Assembly (NCBI GenBank): GCA_009774235.1
Contig: VSNJ01000062.1
Location: 1 to 20,585 of the forward strand
Length of the DNA stretch: 20,585 nt
Source: Lachnospiraceae bacterium
GTDB taxonomy: Bacteria; Bacillota; Clostridia; Lachnospirales; Lachnospiraceae
Direction: 5' to 3'
The translations under genes and the position numbers were made by a program. Below are positions 1-7,653 of this stretch, one piece after another. Numbering within the stretch: the first letter of the stretch is position 1; every line of letters begins with the position of its first letter. The notes under the pieces were generated by a model. That model was given only the letters and a program-made list of their open reading frames with translations. It was not told the DNA's origin and searched no databases.

Positions 1-113
1 ATCGAGAGGTGTAAGTACGGTTCTGGAGGGAGTATGGTTCTGCCGAAGCTGATGGCAGACTGTGCTTACCTCATGATGCTATCACAGACCTGCATGTAAG
101 AAGTGTTACAGTA
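1..113 (+). pseudogene. Broken 5' part of the terminase large-subunit gene
   Basis: The frame used by the terminase is open upstream of its first ATG back to position 15, where a TAA at 12-14 closes it, and this stretch contains no ATG. It reads through REYGSAEAD (30-53) and then TDLHVRSVTV (84-113), which resemble the region just before the ATPase P-loop in gpA-type terminases. The usual G-R-W-x-T-x-R-x-P-Y segment between them is shortened and scattered over other frames: W-Q-T lies in frame 2 and the Y-L-M of AYLMML in frame 1. A missing base near 18 would join frame 1 (C-K-Y) to R-F-W-R-E-Y. The stretch looks like coding DNA with several small deletions. Real decay or error at a contig edge are both possible. 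Confidence 0.55.
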
Positions 114-1796
114 ATGTCTTCATCACAGGTAGGAAAGACTACCATAATACTTTGTGGAATTGGCTATTACATAGAACATGAGCCATCAACACAGCTTATG
201 GTTCTACCGACACTGACACTTGGAGAAAAGTTTTCAAAAACAAGGCTTGCACCAATGATAAGGGAAGTGCCTCCGCTTAGTGAAAAGATTGCACCAGCAA
301 AGGCGAAGGATTCAGACAATACTATACTATTCAAACAGTATACAGGTGGTTATATTGTAGTTTCTGGCGCTAATTCACCTGCTTCTCTGTCTTCAATGCC
401 TATAAGGATTGTCTGGATGGATGAAGTGGACCGTTATCCTGCATCTGCCGGCGGTGAAGGAGACCCTGTAGTGCTTGCAGAAAAAAGAGCCACTACATTT
501 TGGAACAAAAAGTATATTAAGACTTCTACCCCTACTATTGCTGGTAAAAGCAGGATTGAAAAAGAATATCTTGAAGGTACCATGGAAGAATGGTGTGTGA
601 TGTGTCCAAGCTGTGGACATTGGCAGCCATATGATTTTCAGAGGGTTGTATTTGAAAATGTGTCAATGTGCTGTGAAGGATGCGGCGAAGAAATTTCTGA
701 AATGGACTGGAAAGAATCAGAGCATAAATGGATTGCAGCACATCCAGAACGTAAAAAACACAGGAGTTTCCATCTTAATGAGCTTGCTTCACCCTGGGTA
801 CAGTGGCAGGATATAATTGATGAATTTAAAGCGGCTATGGATGAATATAAAAAACTTCACGACACAGAAAGACTCCAAGCATTTATAAATACTACCCTTG
901 GCGAATCATGGAAAGAAGAAAGCCTTGCGAAAGAAACCATTAACGAAGAGGAACTTGAGGAAAGGGCAGAATATTATCATGCTGACATTCCAGATGGTGT
1001 AATTATACTGACAGCATCCATTGATGTACAAAATGACAGGTTTGAAGTTGAAGTAAAAGGCTGGGCAAGATATTTTGAAAACTGGGGCATTTATAAAACT
1101 GAAATTTATGGTAATCCAGCAAAAAGTGAGATATGGGAAGAACTTGAACAATACTTAAAGACAACATTTTATTTTGAGGATGGCAGGGAATTAAACATTG
1201 CAGGAATAGGCATTGATACAGGCGGACAGCATACTAACATGGTTTACAAATGGATAAGAAAAATGAAAGAACGCACAAAGGTTTCTGGTGTAAGGGTGTT
1301 TGGATTAAAAGGCTATGCAAACAAGCCAGATATACCACTTCTTTACAAGTCAACTAATGTGGATATAACAGCAGATGACGGGAAAGGCGGAAAAAAGGTT
1401 ATTGGGCATACAGTAATTAATATTATTGGTGTTGATGCTGGGAAAGAATCAATAACAAACTGGCTTTCTATAAAAGAAACTGGAGAAGGTTACTGCCATT
1501 TTCCTCTTGATGAAGGGCGTGGCTATGGACATGAGTATTATAAAGGACTGCTTTCAGAAAAGCAGATTGAAAAAAAGGTAAAGGATGTAATTAAAAAGAA
1601 ATGGGTTAAAAAGAGTGGTGTAAGGAATGAGCCACTTGATTTATTTAACTACAATTATGCCGTTTGCGAACTGTTACGTCCTTCATGGGATAACTTGGAA
1701 AGAAAAGTTAATTCAGGCATTAATTACATGAAGAAAACTGCCAGTACAAACAGTGGCAGGAATATAAGAAAATGCCAGAAAGGAATGGAATTTTAA
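114..1796 (+). CDS. Phage terminase large subunit (lambda gpA family), 5' end disrupted
   Basis: This is the ATP-driven motor and nuclease that cuts concatemeric phage DNA and pumps it into the prohead through the portal. The first ATG immediately precedes the P-loop (SSSQVGKT, residues 2-9), so it is an internal methionine rather than a normal start; lambda gpA is about 640 residues against 560 here. Walker B is IRIVWMDEVDR (97-107). A zinc-ribbon-like CxxC pair follows (C164/C167 and C187/C190). The C-terminal RNase H-like nuclease shows the expected acidic residues in DVQNDRF (D304), GIDTGG (D368) and EPLDLFNYNYA (D509). The stop overlaps the next start (TAATG at 1794-1798). Family assignment is strong; whether the full protein is made is doubtful given the damage upstream. 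No small terminase subunit is visible, so it must lie before the window if present. Confidence 0.93.
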   Translation: MSSSQVGKTTIILCGIGYYIEHEPSTQLMVLPTLTLGEKFSKTRLAPMIREVPPLSEKIAPAKAKDSDNTILFKQYTGGYIVVSGANSPASLSSMPIRIVWMDEVDRYPASAGGEGDPVVLAEKRATTFWNKKYIKTSTPTIAGKSRIEKEYLEGTMEEWCVMCPSCGHWQPYDFQRVVFENVSMCCEGCGEEISEMDWKESEHKWIAAHPERKKHRSFHLNELASPWVQWQDIIDEFKAAMDEYKKLHDTERLQAFINTTLGESWKEESLAKETINEEELEERAEYYHADIPDGVIILTASIDVQNDRFEVEVKGWARYFENWGIYKTEIYGNPAKSEIWEELEQYLKTTFYFEDGRELNIAGIGIDTGGQHTNMVYKWIRKMKERTKVSGVRVFGLKGYANKPDIPLLYKSTNVDITADDGKGGKKVIGHTVINIIGVDAGKESITNWLSIKETGEGYCHFPLDEGRGYGHEYYKGLLSEKQIEKKVKDVIKKKWVKKSGVRNEPLDLFNYNYAVCELLRPSWDNLERKVNSGINYMKKTASTNSGRNIRKCQKGMEF

Positions 1797-2032
1797 TGGA
1801 AAGTACAAATAATGACAGGCTTAATGTTTTGCAAAAAAGACTTAATGCCTATTACAAGGCAGAAGAAAAAATATTAAGAAGCCAGTCATTTTCCATTGGC
1901 ACAAAACAGCTTACACGTACAAGCCTTGCACAGGTGCAGGCAAAAATAAAAGAGCTTGAAGAAGAAATTGCCATTATTAAAGACAGAGGAACGGTTAAAA
2001 GGCGTTCTGTAAGGGTGGTACCATTTGAATAG
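1796..2032 (+). CDS. Small gpW-position head protein (DUF6148-like)
   Basis: A 78-residue protein sits between terminase and portal, exactly where lambda has gpW, the head-completion protein that plugs the portal vertex. I start it at the ATG of TAATG (1796), which overlaps the terminase stop and has an AAAGGA element about a dozen bases upstream, rather than at the earlier in-frame ATG at 1772 inside the terminase. Visible features are a helical N-terminal half, a conserved-looking S-F-x-I-G-x-K-x-L-T-R segment, a second helix rich in E and K (AKIKELEEEI), and a basic end (KRRSVRVV). The pattern of helix, G-x-x-x-T-R, helix and basic tail resembles DUF6148 and broadly gpW. Position and pattern make a head-completion role plausible, not proven. 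Confidence 0.7.
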   Translation: MESTNNDRLNVLQKRLNAYYKAEEKILRSQSFSIGTKQLTRTSLAQVQAKIKELEEEIAIIKDRGTVKRRSVRVVPFE

Positions 2033-2042
2033 GAGGTAGTAC

Positions 2043-3719
2043 ATGGGGTTATTTAACAATATGCTAAAAACATTAAGTCCTGGTCTTGCTGCAAAGAGAG
2101 CTGATGCAAGGATGCGTCTTGAAGAATCAGAAATGAAGCATGATGCATTGAGGGCGAAACGAAGCATGTTAGATGATATCATATCTGAATCATATATGGG
2201 ACATACTAACAGTGGGTATTCACATGGTGGCGCATCAAGAAAAAGAAGCTGGGCAAAAAAATATAATTCAACAAGCCTTTCCCCTGAATCGGATATTGAA
2301 GAAAACAGAAAAACCTTAAGGGAACGGAGTAGAGACCTTTATATGAATACCCCGCTTGGGGCAGCAGCTGTATCTAGTACAAGAACCAACTGTGTAGGGT
2401 CTGGGCTTGTGCCAAAGCCGAAAATTGATTATGAATTTCTTGGCATAACCGAGGAAGAAGCTAAAAAGCTTGAAAAGCAGATAAAAAAAGAATTTGCATT
2501 ATGGGCAGAATCAACATTATGTGACAATAATGACCAAAATAATTTCTATGAGCTTCAGCAAATTGCTTTTGCAGACTGGTTAAAAAATGGTGAAGAATTT
2601 GCACTCATAAAGTATGATGAAAAGGCACTTCCAGATATGCCATACAGGCTAAGGATTAAACTTGTAGAAGCAGACAGGATATGTACACCAGGTTCATATG
2701 ATGGCAGTTATGATGGTTTCAATACTGTTAAAAAGAATGGTAACAGTATTATGAATGGTGTAGAAATTAATAAAAGTGGAAAAGTCATTGCTTACCATAT
2801 ATGTTCACAGTTCCCAGGGGAATATAACGGAGGTGGTTATGACTGGCAACGCATAGAAAAACGTGGGAAGAAAACAGGTAATCCTAATATATTGCATATC
2901 TTTAACGGGGAACGTGCCGGGCAGTACAGGGGCGTTCCTTTTTTAGCACCTGTAATACAAACACTAAAACAGCTTACACGTTATACAGAAGCCGAAATTA
3001 TGGCAGCAATCATAAATTCAATGTTTTCAATATTTGTCCAGACAGAAAACGGGGAAGGCGTTACAGATTTCAGCGGTGCGGATGAAGAAGGGGAAGTGCA
3101 GGATAATGGTTTAAAAGATGATGAAGTTGAATTTGGATATGGTACCATTAATTTCTTAAAAACAGGCGAAAGTGTCCATTCTGTCGAATCAGCGCATCCT
3201 TCAAATGGTTATGATGCTTTTGCATTTACCATGGCTTCACATATAGGGGCAGCGTTAGAGGTAGCCCCAGAAGTCCTTTTAAAGAAATTTACTAACAACT
3301 TTTCTGCTTCAAAAGGTGCACTGAATGAAACGTGGAAAGCATTCCGTATGCGTAGGAAATGGTTTATTAATGATTTCTGCCAGGAAGTATATGTATTATG
3401 GTTCAATGAAGCTGTAAGCACAGGCAGGCTTAAGGCACCAGGATATTTTAACAGTCCTCTGGTTAAAAAAGCATATACTAACACCACATGGAATGGACCA
3501 GCACAAGGCATGTTAAACCCTGTACAGGAAGTAAGTGCAGCAGTTGGCAGGATAAGTGAAGGGCTTTCAACACATGAGGATGAATGTATAGCATTAAATG
3601 GCAGTGATTTTGATGATAATGTAAGGACACTTAAAAATGAAAATGCAGTGCTGGCAGAAGCGAAAGCTGCATGTATGCCAGCTGTAAAACAGGAAGGAGG
3701 AACGGATGGTAAAGATTAA
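2043..3719 (+). CDS. Phage portal protein (lambda gpB family)
   Basis: The portal is a dodecameric ring at one capsid vertex through which DNA enters and leaves, and to which the tail connector binds. The 558 residues match the usual length of about 530 for lambda gpB. Recognisable segments are LRERSRDLYMNTPLGAAAV (92-110), the turn RAGQYRGVPFLAPVI (291-305) typical of the family, and the C-terminal core P-E-V-L-L followed by NNFSASKGALNETW (about 409-431). The N-terminus is basic and predicted disordered. An AGGAGG at 2032-2037 gives a clear start at 2043. The end overlaps the protease gene by 14 bases, consistent with translational coupling. Confidence 0.95.
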   Translation: MGLFNNMLKTLSPGLAAKRADARMRLEESEMKHDALRAKRSMLDDIISESYMGHTNSGYSHGGASRKRSWAKKYNSTSLSPESDIEENRKTLRERSRDLYMNTPLGAAAVSSTRTNCVGSGLVPKPKIDYEFLGITEEEAKKLEKQIKKEFALWAESTLCDNNDQNNFYELQQIAFADWLKNGEEFALIKYDEKALPDMPYRLRIKLVEADRICTPGSYDGSYDGFNTVKKNGNSIMNGVEINKSGKVIAYHICSQFPGEYNGGGYDWQRIEKRGKKTGNPNILHIFNGERAGQYRGVPFLAPVIQTLKQLTRYTEAEIMAAIINSMFSIFVQTENGEGVTDFSGADEEGEVQDNGLKDDEVEFGYGTINFLKTGESVHSVESAHPSNGYDAFAFTMASHIGAALEVAPEVLLKKFTNNFSASKGALNETWKAFRMRRKWFINDFCQEVYVLWFNEAVSTGRLKAPGYFNSPLVKKAYTNTTWNGPAQGMLNPVQEVSAAVGRISEGLSTHEDECIALNGSDFDDNVRTLKNENAVLAEAKAACMPAVKQEGGTDGKD

Positions 3720-4815
3720 TGTAAAAGGGCCTGTAATATCAAATGATTATGCATGGCTTTATAAATGGTTAGAAATGGACTGCTGCTGCCCTAAAGACAT
3801 TGAAACGGCTCTTGAAGAGGCGGCTGGTGATGATGTATGTATAGAAATTAACTCACCTGGCGGGTTATGTGCATCTGCATTTGAAATATATACTGCCCTT
3901 AAACAGTACCAGGGAAAAGTTACAGCAAATGTTATTGTTGCCTGTTCTGCTGCCACTGTTATTGCATGTGGGGCTGATGAAACATATGCATCTGGTGCAT
4001 CCATTTTTATGATACATAATTCACAGTCACAAGCAGCAGGTGACTACAGGGATTTACAGATGGGTGCTGATGCCTTAAAAGAGATTAACGAAAGCTTAAT
4101 TAATGTATATGAAAAGAAGACAGGGCTTAGCAGGGAAGAAATACAGGACCTTATGGACAATGATACTTATATGTCCCCTGCAAAAGCAATCGAAAAAGGG
4201 TTTATTAACGGGCTTATGCCAGGCATGGACACAAAAGATGGTAAAGAAGGGACTGCTATAAATGCTGTTGCAAGCGTTGTAGCAGGGATGTTTAACAGTT
4301 TTGCGTATGCTGTCCCAGAAGATAAAGCAGCATTGCTTAAAAGGGTTATTATGGATGGCATGGGGCAGCAGGATACTGGAAATAATGCAGCTGGTGCTGG
4401 CCAGGTACCTGCTGCTGTAGAAAATAAGGAAGGGGAAAACAAAATGACTTTAGAAGAAGCTATAGCAAAAAATCCTGAATTAAAAGAGGAACTGGGCAGC
4501 CTGCTTAAAGAAGCAGAAGCAAAAGGGGTAACAGGTGAAAGGAACCGCCTTAAAGAACTTGATGCTATTTCAGCAAGTGTGGCACAGGAAGCATTAAATA
4601 ATGCTAAATATGGCGAGAAACCTCTGGATGCCAAAGAGTTTGCTTACCAGGCAATGCTTGATGACAAAATAAAAATGTCTGCATATATGCCAGATGCTGT
4701 AAGTGATGCAGAAGAAGCAGGTGTTAATAATGTGGGCATACTGCCAGAGGGCGGTGAAGTATCCAATGAAGCGGATGAGCTTGCAGCATATGCTAATAAA
4801 AGGAAAGAGGTGTAA
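3706..4815 (+). CDS. ClpP-fold prohead protease with C-terminal scaffold domain
   Basis: This serine protease cleaves scaffold and other head proteins during prohead maturation and corresponds to lambda gpC. The N-terminal 165 residues have the ClpP/S49 fold: EINSPGG (47-53), a nucleophile serine in ACSAAT (S81), the histidine in FMIHNSQ (H104), and an acidic residue in MDNDTYMSP (D153 the likeliest). That completes a plausible Ser-His-Asp triad. The second half, after a low-complexity Ala/Gly/Asn linker around 220-245, is highly charged and helical, as expected for scaffold. The start at 3706 overlaps the portal gene and has GGAGGAACGG just upstream. A run of three cysteines (26-28) near the N-terminus is unusual for a cytoplasmic phage protein. 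Confidence 0.92.
   Translation: MVKINVKGPVISNDYAWLYKWLEMDCCCPKDIETALEEAAGDDVCIEINSPGGLCASAFEIYTALKQYQGKVTANVIVACSAATVIACGADETYASGASIFMIHNSQSQAAGDYRDLQMGADALKEINESLINVYEKKTGLSREEIQDLMDNDTYMSPAKAIEKGFINGLMPGMDTKDGKEGTAINAVASVVAGMFNSFAYAVPEDKAALLKRVIMDGMGQQDTGNNAAGAGQVPAAVENKEGENKMTLEEAIAKNPELKEELGSLLKEAEAKGVTGERNRLKELDAISASVAQEALNNAKYGEKPLDAKEFAYQAMLDDKIKMSAYMPDAVSDAEEAGVNNVGILPEGGEVSNEADELAAYANKRKEV
4426..4435 (+). promoter_or_regulatory. Internal ribosome binding site for the nested scaffold
   Basis: AAGGAAGGGG lies inside the protease coding sequence, 8 bases before an in-frame ATG. It falls in the linker between protease and scaffold domains, where codon choice is free to vary. Confidence 0.65.
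4444..4815 (+). CDS. Nested in-frame scaffold protein (Nu3-like internal start)
   Basis: Within the protease gene an ATG at 4444, in the same frame (residue 247 of the long protein), is preceded by AAGGAAGGGG at 4426-4435 with 8 bases of spacing, a strong ribosome binding site that a purely internal codon would not need. It would make a 123-residue protein starting MTLEEAIAKNPELKEEL, rich in E, K and A, with a helical character suited to a capsid scaffold. Lambda uses the same layout: Nu3 is made from an internal start in gene C so that scaffold exceeds protease. The layout and the binding site are seen directly; production of the short protein is inferred. Confidence 0.72.
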   Translation: MTLEEAIAKNPELKEELGSLLKEAEAKGVTGERNRLKELDAISASVAQEALNNAKYGEKPLDAKEFAYQAMLDDKIKMSAYMPDAVSDAEEAGVNNVGILPEGGEVSNEADELAAYANKRKEV

Positions 4816-4821
4816 CAGGAA

Positions 4822-5169
4822 ATGATGTTAAACAGAGAAGTTTATAGTATGGAAAAGGACAAACTTGTATATGACCTTTCCCATCCAAGGGATGCAAAGA
4901 ATGTGTCTGTAACTGCACCAGAAGGTGGAGGTATTATAAAGCGTGGCCAGGTTATAGATTACAAAGACAGCAAGTATGCTATACACGCATCTGGCGGTGT
5001 GGCAGCTGCTATTATCGCAGAAGATACCCCTTATGAAGATGGGGATACAGAGATAACAGCAGCAGTATATATAAGTGGTACATTCAGGAAATCAGCATGT
5101 ATTTCTGGCATAGAACTGGAAACGTCTGATATTGAAAACCTGCGCTCAAAAGGAATTTATCTTAAATAA
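4822..5169 (+). CDS. Head decoration protein (lambda gpD-like)
   Basis: This is a small trimeric protein that binds and stabilises the expanded capsid. The 115 residues compare with 110 in lambda gpD. The segment PEGGGIIKRGQVIDY (about 33-47), in which a K-R-G motif precedes a short strand, and the following AAAIIAEDTPYEDGDTEI are characteristic of the family, as is the position between protease/scaffold and major capsid genes. Two ATG codons (4822, 4825) are possible starts behind AAAGAGGTG and AGGA; a further ATG at 4849 lacks a good binding site. The C-terminal segment SGIELETSDIENLRSKGIYL ends the protein as in homologues. Confidence 0.85.
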   Translation: MMLNREVYSMEKDKLVYDLSHPRDAKNVSVTAPEGGGIIKRGQVIDYKDSKYAIHASGGVAAAIIAEDTPYEDGDTEITAAVYISGTFRKSACISGIELETSDIENLRSKGIYLK

Positions 5170-5186
5170 ACAGGAGGTAACAGCTG

Positions 5187-6476
5187 ATGGTAACAGAAAC
5201 CTATAAATTAATAAATGCCATTAAAAAAATGTACCCCGTAGTACAGTTTTTTAAAAACAGGTATTTTCCAGATGGGAAAGTTTATTATTCTGAAAAAGCA
5301 TTAATCGAAACAAAGAAAAAAGGAAGGGTAATAGCACCGTTTGTAGTTCCTGTGGTTGGCGGCATTGCAATTACAAGTGAAGGATACCGTGCAATGGAGA
5401 TTGATGCCCCATATATTGCACCTAAAAAGATTATTACAGCAGAAGAGCTTGAAAAAAAAGCCTTTGGCGAATCGCCAGAATCAGGACGCACCCCTGCACA
5501 AAGGGAAAATGAACTAGAAGCAGAGTACATGGATGATTTAAGGAAATCTGTGTTCAGAAGACATGAACAGATGTGTACAGAACTGCTTACAACTGGTAAA
5601 ATCCTTATGAAACATTATTCCAATGGTGATGATGCTGCTAAAGGGATTAATTACAGTCTTAAATATCTGCAATTTTTTGAAAATGAATTTGGAAATAAAT
5701 ACAATTTTGAAAAAAGATTTGGAGATATGTCTGCATCTGAAAAAATCCTGGAATTTTACAAAATGGCAGCTATACTGCGCAAGCGTGGCACCAGGGCAAC
5801 AGATATTGTAATGGCACATGATGTATCAAGGATTTTGATGACTAATAAAGATTTCCTGGAATTTTATGACCTGGCAAAGGTTGATTTTGGGGATATTAAA
5901 CAATCAGAACTTCCAGAAGGTGTTGCATGTAATGGCAGGATTAATATTAATGGTGTGGTAATGACTATGTTTACATATGATGAATATTATGAAGACCTGG
6001 ACGGGCAGGAAAAAGCAATGCTCCCAGCTGGGACTATTGCTTTCTTACAGCCTAAAATGGGTGAAACAGTATATGCACAGGTTACATTTTATTCAAAAGG
6101 CGGGTTCAAATCATATGCAGAGAAAATTGTCCCAAGATTTGTTGGTTCAGAAAGGGATAATGCGGCAGAAGTACAGGTATTTTCCCGTCCAGTACCATAT
6201 CCCTATGATTGGGACAGCTGGCTTATAGCCAACATAAATGATGAACCAGTACCACAAACGGATAGCCCTGAAAGCATAAGTACACATACTGGCCAGACAG
6301 AACCACTTGCCGAGACAGAACTTAAGGCAGAAGATGAAATAAATGCAATGACGAAAAAAGCAGATGTCATAGCATATGCTGAATCTATTGGCCTTAATGG
6401 TCTTGATACAGAACAAAAGCTTGATGATTTAAAAGCACAGGTTTTAAATTACCAGGGTGAAAAATATGATTTGTAG
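5187..6476 (+). CDS. Major capsid protein (lambda gpE family) with extra C-terminal HeH-like domain
   Basis: This is the main building block of the icosahedral shell. Residues 1 to about 340 fit the gpE family: an N-terminal helix with PVVQFFKNRYFP, the stretch GRVIAPFVVP, APYIAPKKIITAEEL and an E/R-rich helix with RRHEQMCTELLTTGK. AGGAGG at 5172-5177 sets the start. At 429 residues it is longer than lambda gpE (341). The excess is a Pro/Ser/Thr/Glu-rich linker from about 350 and a terminal module (388-429) beginning MTKKADVIAYAESIGL, which looks like the helix-extended-loop-helix (HeH/SAP-like) fold. Such modules occur on small phage head-tail proteins; finding one on the capsid protein is less usual. 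The stop TAG overlaps the ribosome binding site of the next gene. Confidence 0.93.
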   Translation: MVTETYKLINAIKKMYPVVQFFKNRYFPDGKVYYSEKALIETKKKGRVIAPFVVPVVGGIAITSEGYRAMEIDAPYIAPKKIITAEELEKKAFGESPESGRTPAQRENELEAEYMDDLRKSVFRRHEQMCTELLTTGKILMKHYSNGDDAAKGINYSLKYLQFFENEFGNKYNFEKRFGDMSASEKILEFYKMAAILRKRGTRATDIVMAHDVSRILMTNKDFLEFYDLAKVDFGDIKQSELPEGVACNGRININGVVMTMFTYDEYYEDLDGQEKAMLPAGTIAFLQPKMGETVYAQVTFYSKGGFKSYAEKIVPRFVGSERDNAAEVQVFSRPVPYPYDWDSWLIANINDEPVPQTDSPESISTHTGQTEPLAETELKAEDEINAMTKKADVIAYAESIGLNGLDTEQKLDDLKAQVLNYQGEKYDL

Positions 6477-6486
6477 GAGGCGTTGA

Positions 6487-6672
6487 ATGATTGCAAAAAT
6501 AAAATTAACAGTGGCTGGAAAAACTTATAATCCAGGGGAAAAGATTACTGGAAAACTTAATAAAGCAGATGAAGTTTTTTTAAGGCGTGAAGGATATATT
6601 GAAGATGAAAAATCTTCTAAAGAACCAACTGTATCAAAGAATACCAAAGATGAAAACCAGATAAAAACATGA
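6487..6672 (+). CDS. Small phage protein in the FI position (DUF7210-like)
   Basis: A 61-residue protein follows the capsid gene. AGGAGG (6475-6480) lies 6 bases before the ATG. The first 38 residues show a short beta-rich pattern (IAKIKLTVAGKTYNPGEKI, then LNKADEVFLRREGYIED) typical of small phage proteins with a K-x-Y-x-P-G-x-x-I core, as in DUF7210. The remainder is a charged, probably disordered tail. In lambda this place is taken by FI, which helps terminase and prohead interact, but no sequence relation to FI can be claimed. A real gene by spacing and binding site; function unknown. Confidence 0.7.
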   Translation: MIAKIKLTVAGKTYNPGEKITGKLNKADEVFLRREGYIEDEKSSKEPTVSKNTKDENQIKT

Positions 6673-6704
6673 TGAAACCAATAAGTATCTAAAGAGAGGG
6701 ATTT

Positions 6705-7037
6705 ATGGGATTTAAAGAAGATTTGGAAGAGGATATTGACGAAGTATTCTTTGATGAAGATGTTTTTGGCAGCAGGCATATTTTTGAAGGTGAAGAAATA
6801 ACTGTTATTGTAGATAATGAAGGTCTGGAAGATATGGATAAAAGACAAGATAAAAAAGTCAATTACAAAGATGAAATCCATAAAAAGCCAGTCCTTCTTT
6901 TTGTACGTGAATCTGACATGAAACGTAAACTGACAGTTAATTCTATTGTTGAATATGACAAGGAAATATATAATGTGGTAACGATTTCAAAATATGAAGG
7001 TATATGGAAAATGCTTCTGGAAAGGGCTAAGGTGTAA
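6705..7037 (+). CDS. Head-tail joining protein (FII-position)
   Basis: A 110-residue protein in the place of lambda FII, which caps the filled head and forms the surface the tail binds. The N-terminus is acidic (EDLEEDIDEVFFDEDVF), followed by a beta-rich core with HIFEGEEITVIVDNE, KKPVLLFVRESD and VEYDKEIYNVVTISKYEGIWKMLLERA. This arrangement, an acidic helix followed by strands ending in a hydrophobic hairpin, fits the small head-tail joining proteins of the Gifsy-2/lambda FII type. GAGAGGG just upstream marks the start. The role is inferred from position and shape rather than a diagnostic motif. Confidence 0.68.
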   Translation: MGFKEDLEEDIDEVFFDEDVFGSRHIFEGEEITVIVDNEGLEDMDKRQDKKVNYKDEIHKKPVLLFVRESDMKRKLTVNSIVEYDKEIYNVVTISKYEGIWKMLLERAKV

Positions 7038-7040
7038 CGG

Positions 7041-7646
7041 ATGTTTATAGTGGATGTACGTATAGACACGTCCGAAGTTAAAAAAAGTCTTGGTGATATG
7101 TCCAAGAAAGCAAATGTTGTGATGGCACGTGCTGCTAACCGTGCTGCAATAACAGGAAAAAAGATTTTAAAAAGCGAAACAGCAGAAAAGTATCTTGTCA
7201 GACAAAAGGATATAGACAGCCTGGTTACAATAACAAAGGCATATGCCAGGAAGCCATATGCAAAAATAACATACAAAGACAGCCATAAAAACCTTGCACA
7301 CTGGCCTTTAAAAAGCAGGAACTTATCACCATATGACAAAATTATACAGTTTGATTTTGAAGGACGCCCCAATGTAAAAGTATACAAGGCACAAGTTATG
7401 AAAAAACATGGTAAGCAGGAACTAGGAGGAAAAAGGAAACCTTTTATACAGATTGCAAAGAAAAGTGGGAATATTGCATTATTCAGGCGTGTAAGTGATG
7501 GTTCTAATAAGATTGAAGGTGTTTCAGGTCCGGCGTTTACACAGATTATCCAGAATCCAGATACAATTAAAAAATTTAGCAAAGAAACCGAAGAAACGCT
7601 TTCAAAACGTATTCGGCATGAAATAAGTTTAATATTAAATAAGTGA
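7041..7646 (+). CDS. Phage minor tail protein Z-like (gpZ/HK97 gp10 fold) neck protein
   Basis: A 201-residue basic protein resembling lambda gpZ and HK97 gp10-like neck proteins, needed for joining heads to tails. The N-terminal part DTSEVKKSLGDMSKKANVVMARAANRAAITGKKILKSETAEKY has the family's R-A-x-N-R-A core, where a long helix precedes a K/R-rich region. Later segments KPFIQIAKKSGNIALFRR and GPAFTQII match the central sheet of that fold. It starts 3 bases after the preceding stop. The C-terminus RIRHEISLIL forms a further helix. The order FII, Z, terminator repeats the lambda late operon. Confidence 0.78.
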   Translation: MFIVDVRIDTSEVKKSLGDMSKKANVVMARAANRAAITGKKILKSETAEKYLVRQKDIDSLVTITKAYARKPYAKITYKDSHKNLAHWPLKSRNLSPYDKIIQFDFEGRPNVKVYKAQVMKKHGKQELGGKRKPFIQIAKKSGNIALFRRVSDGSNKIEGVSGPAFTQIIQNPDTIKKFSKETEETLSKRIRHEISLILNK

Positions 7647-7653
7647 GGTATTT

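Noticed and set aside
1772..1795. Upstream start for the gpW-position gene at 1772
   Set aside because: The TAATG overlap at 1794-1798 with AAAGGA upstream is the more typical coupling.
4167..4634. 155-codon minus-strand frame opposite the protease/scaffold
   Set aside because: Ser/Ala/Phe-rich mirror of a charged coding region; the + strand gene is well supported.
6863..7582. 239-codon open frame on the minus strand
   Set aside because: Opposite the gpZ-like gene and the preceding one; hydrophobic shadow of A/K-rich coding DNA, not a membrane protein with any recognisable start or context.
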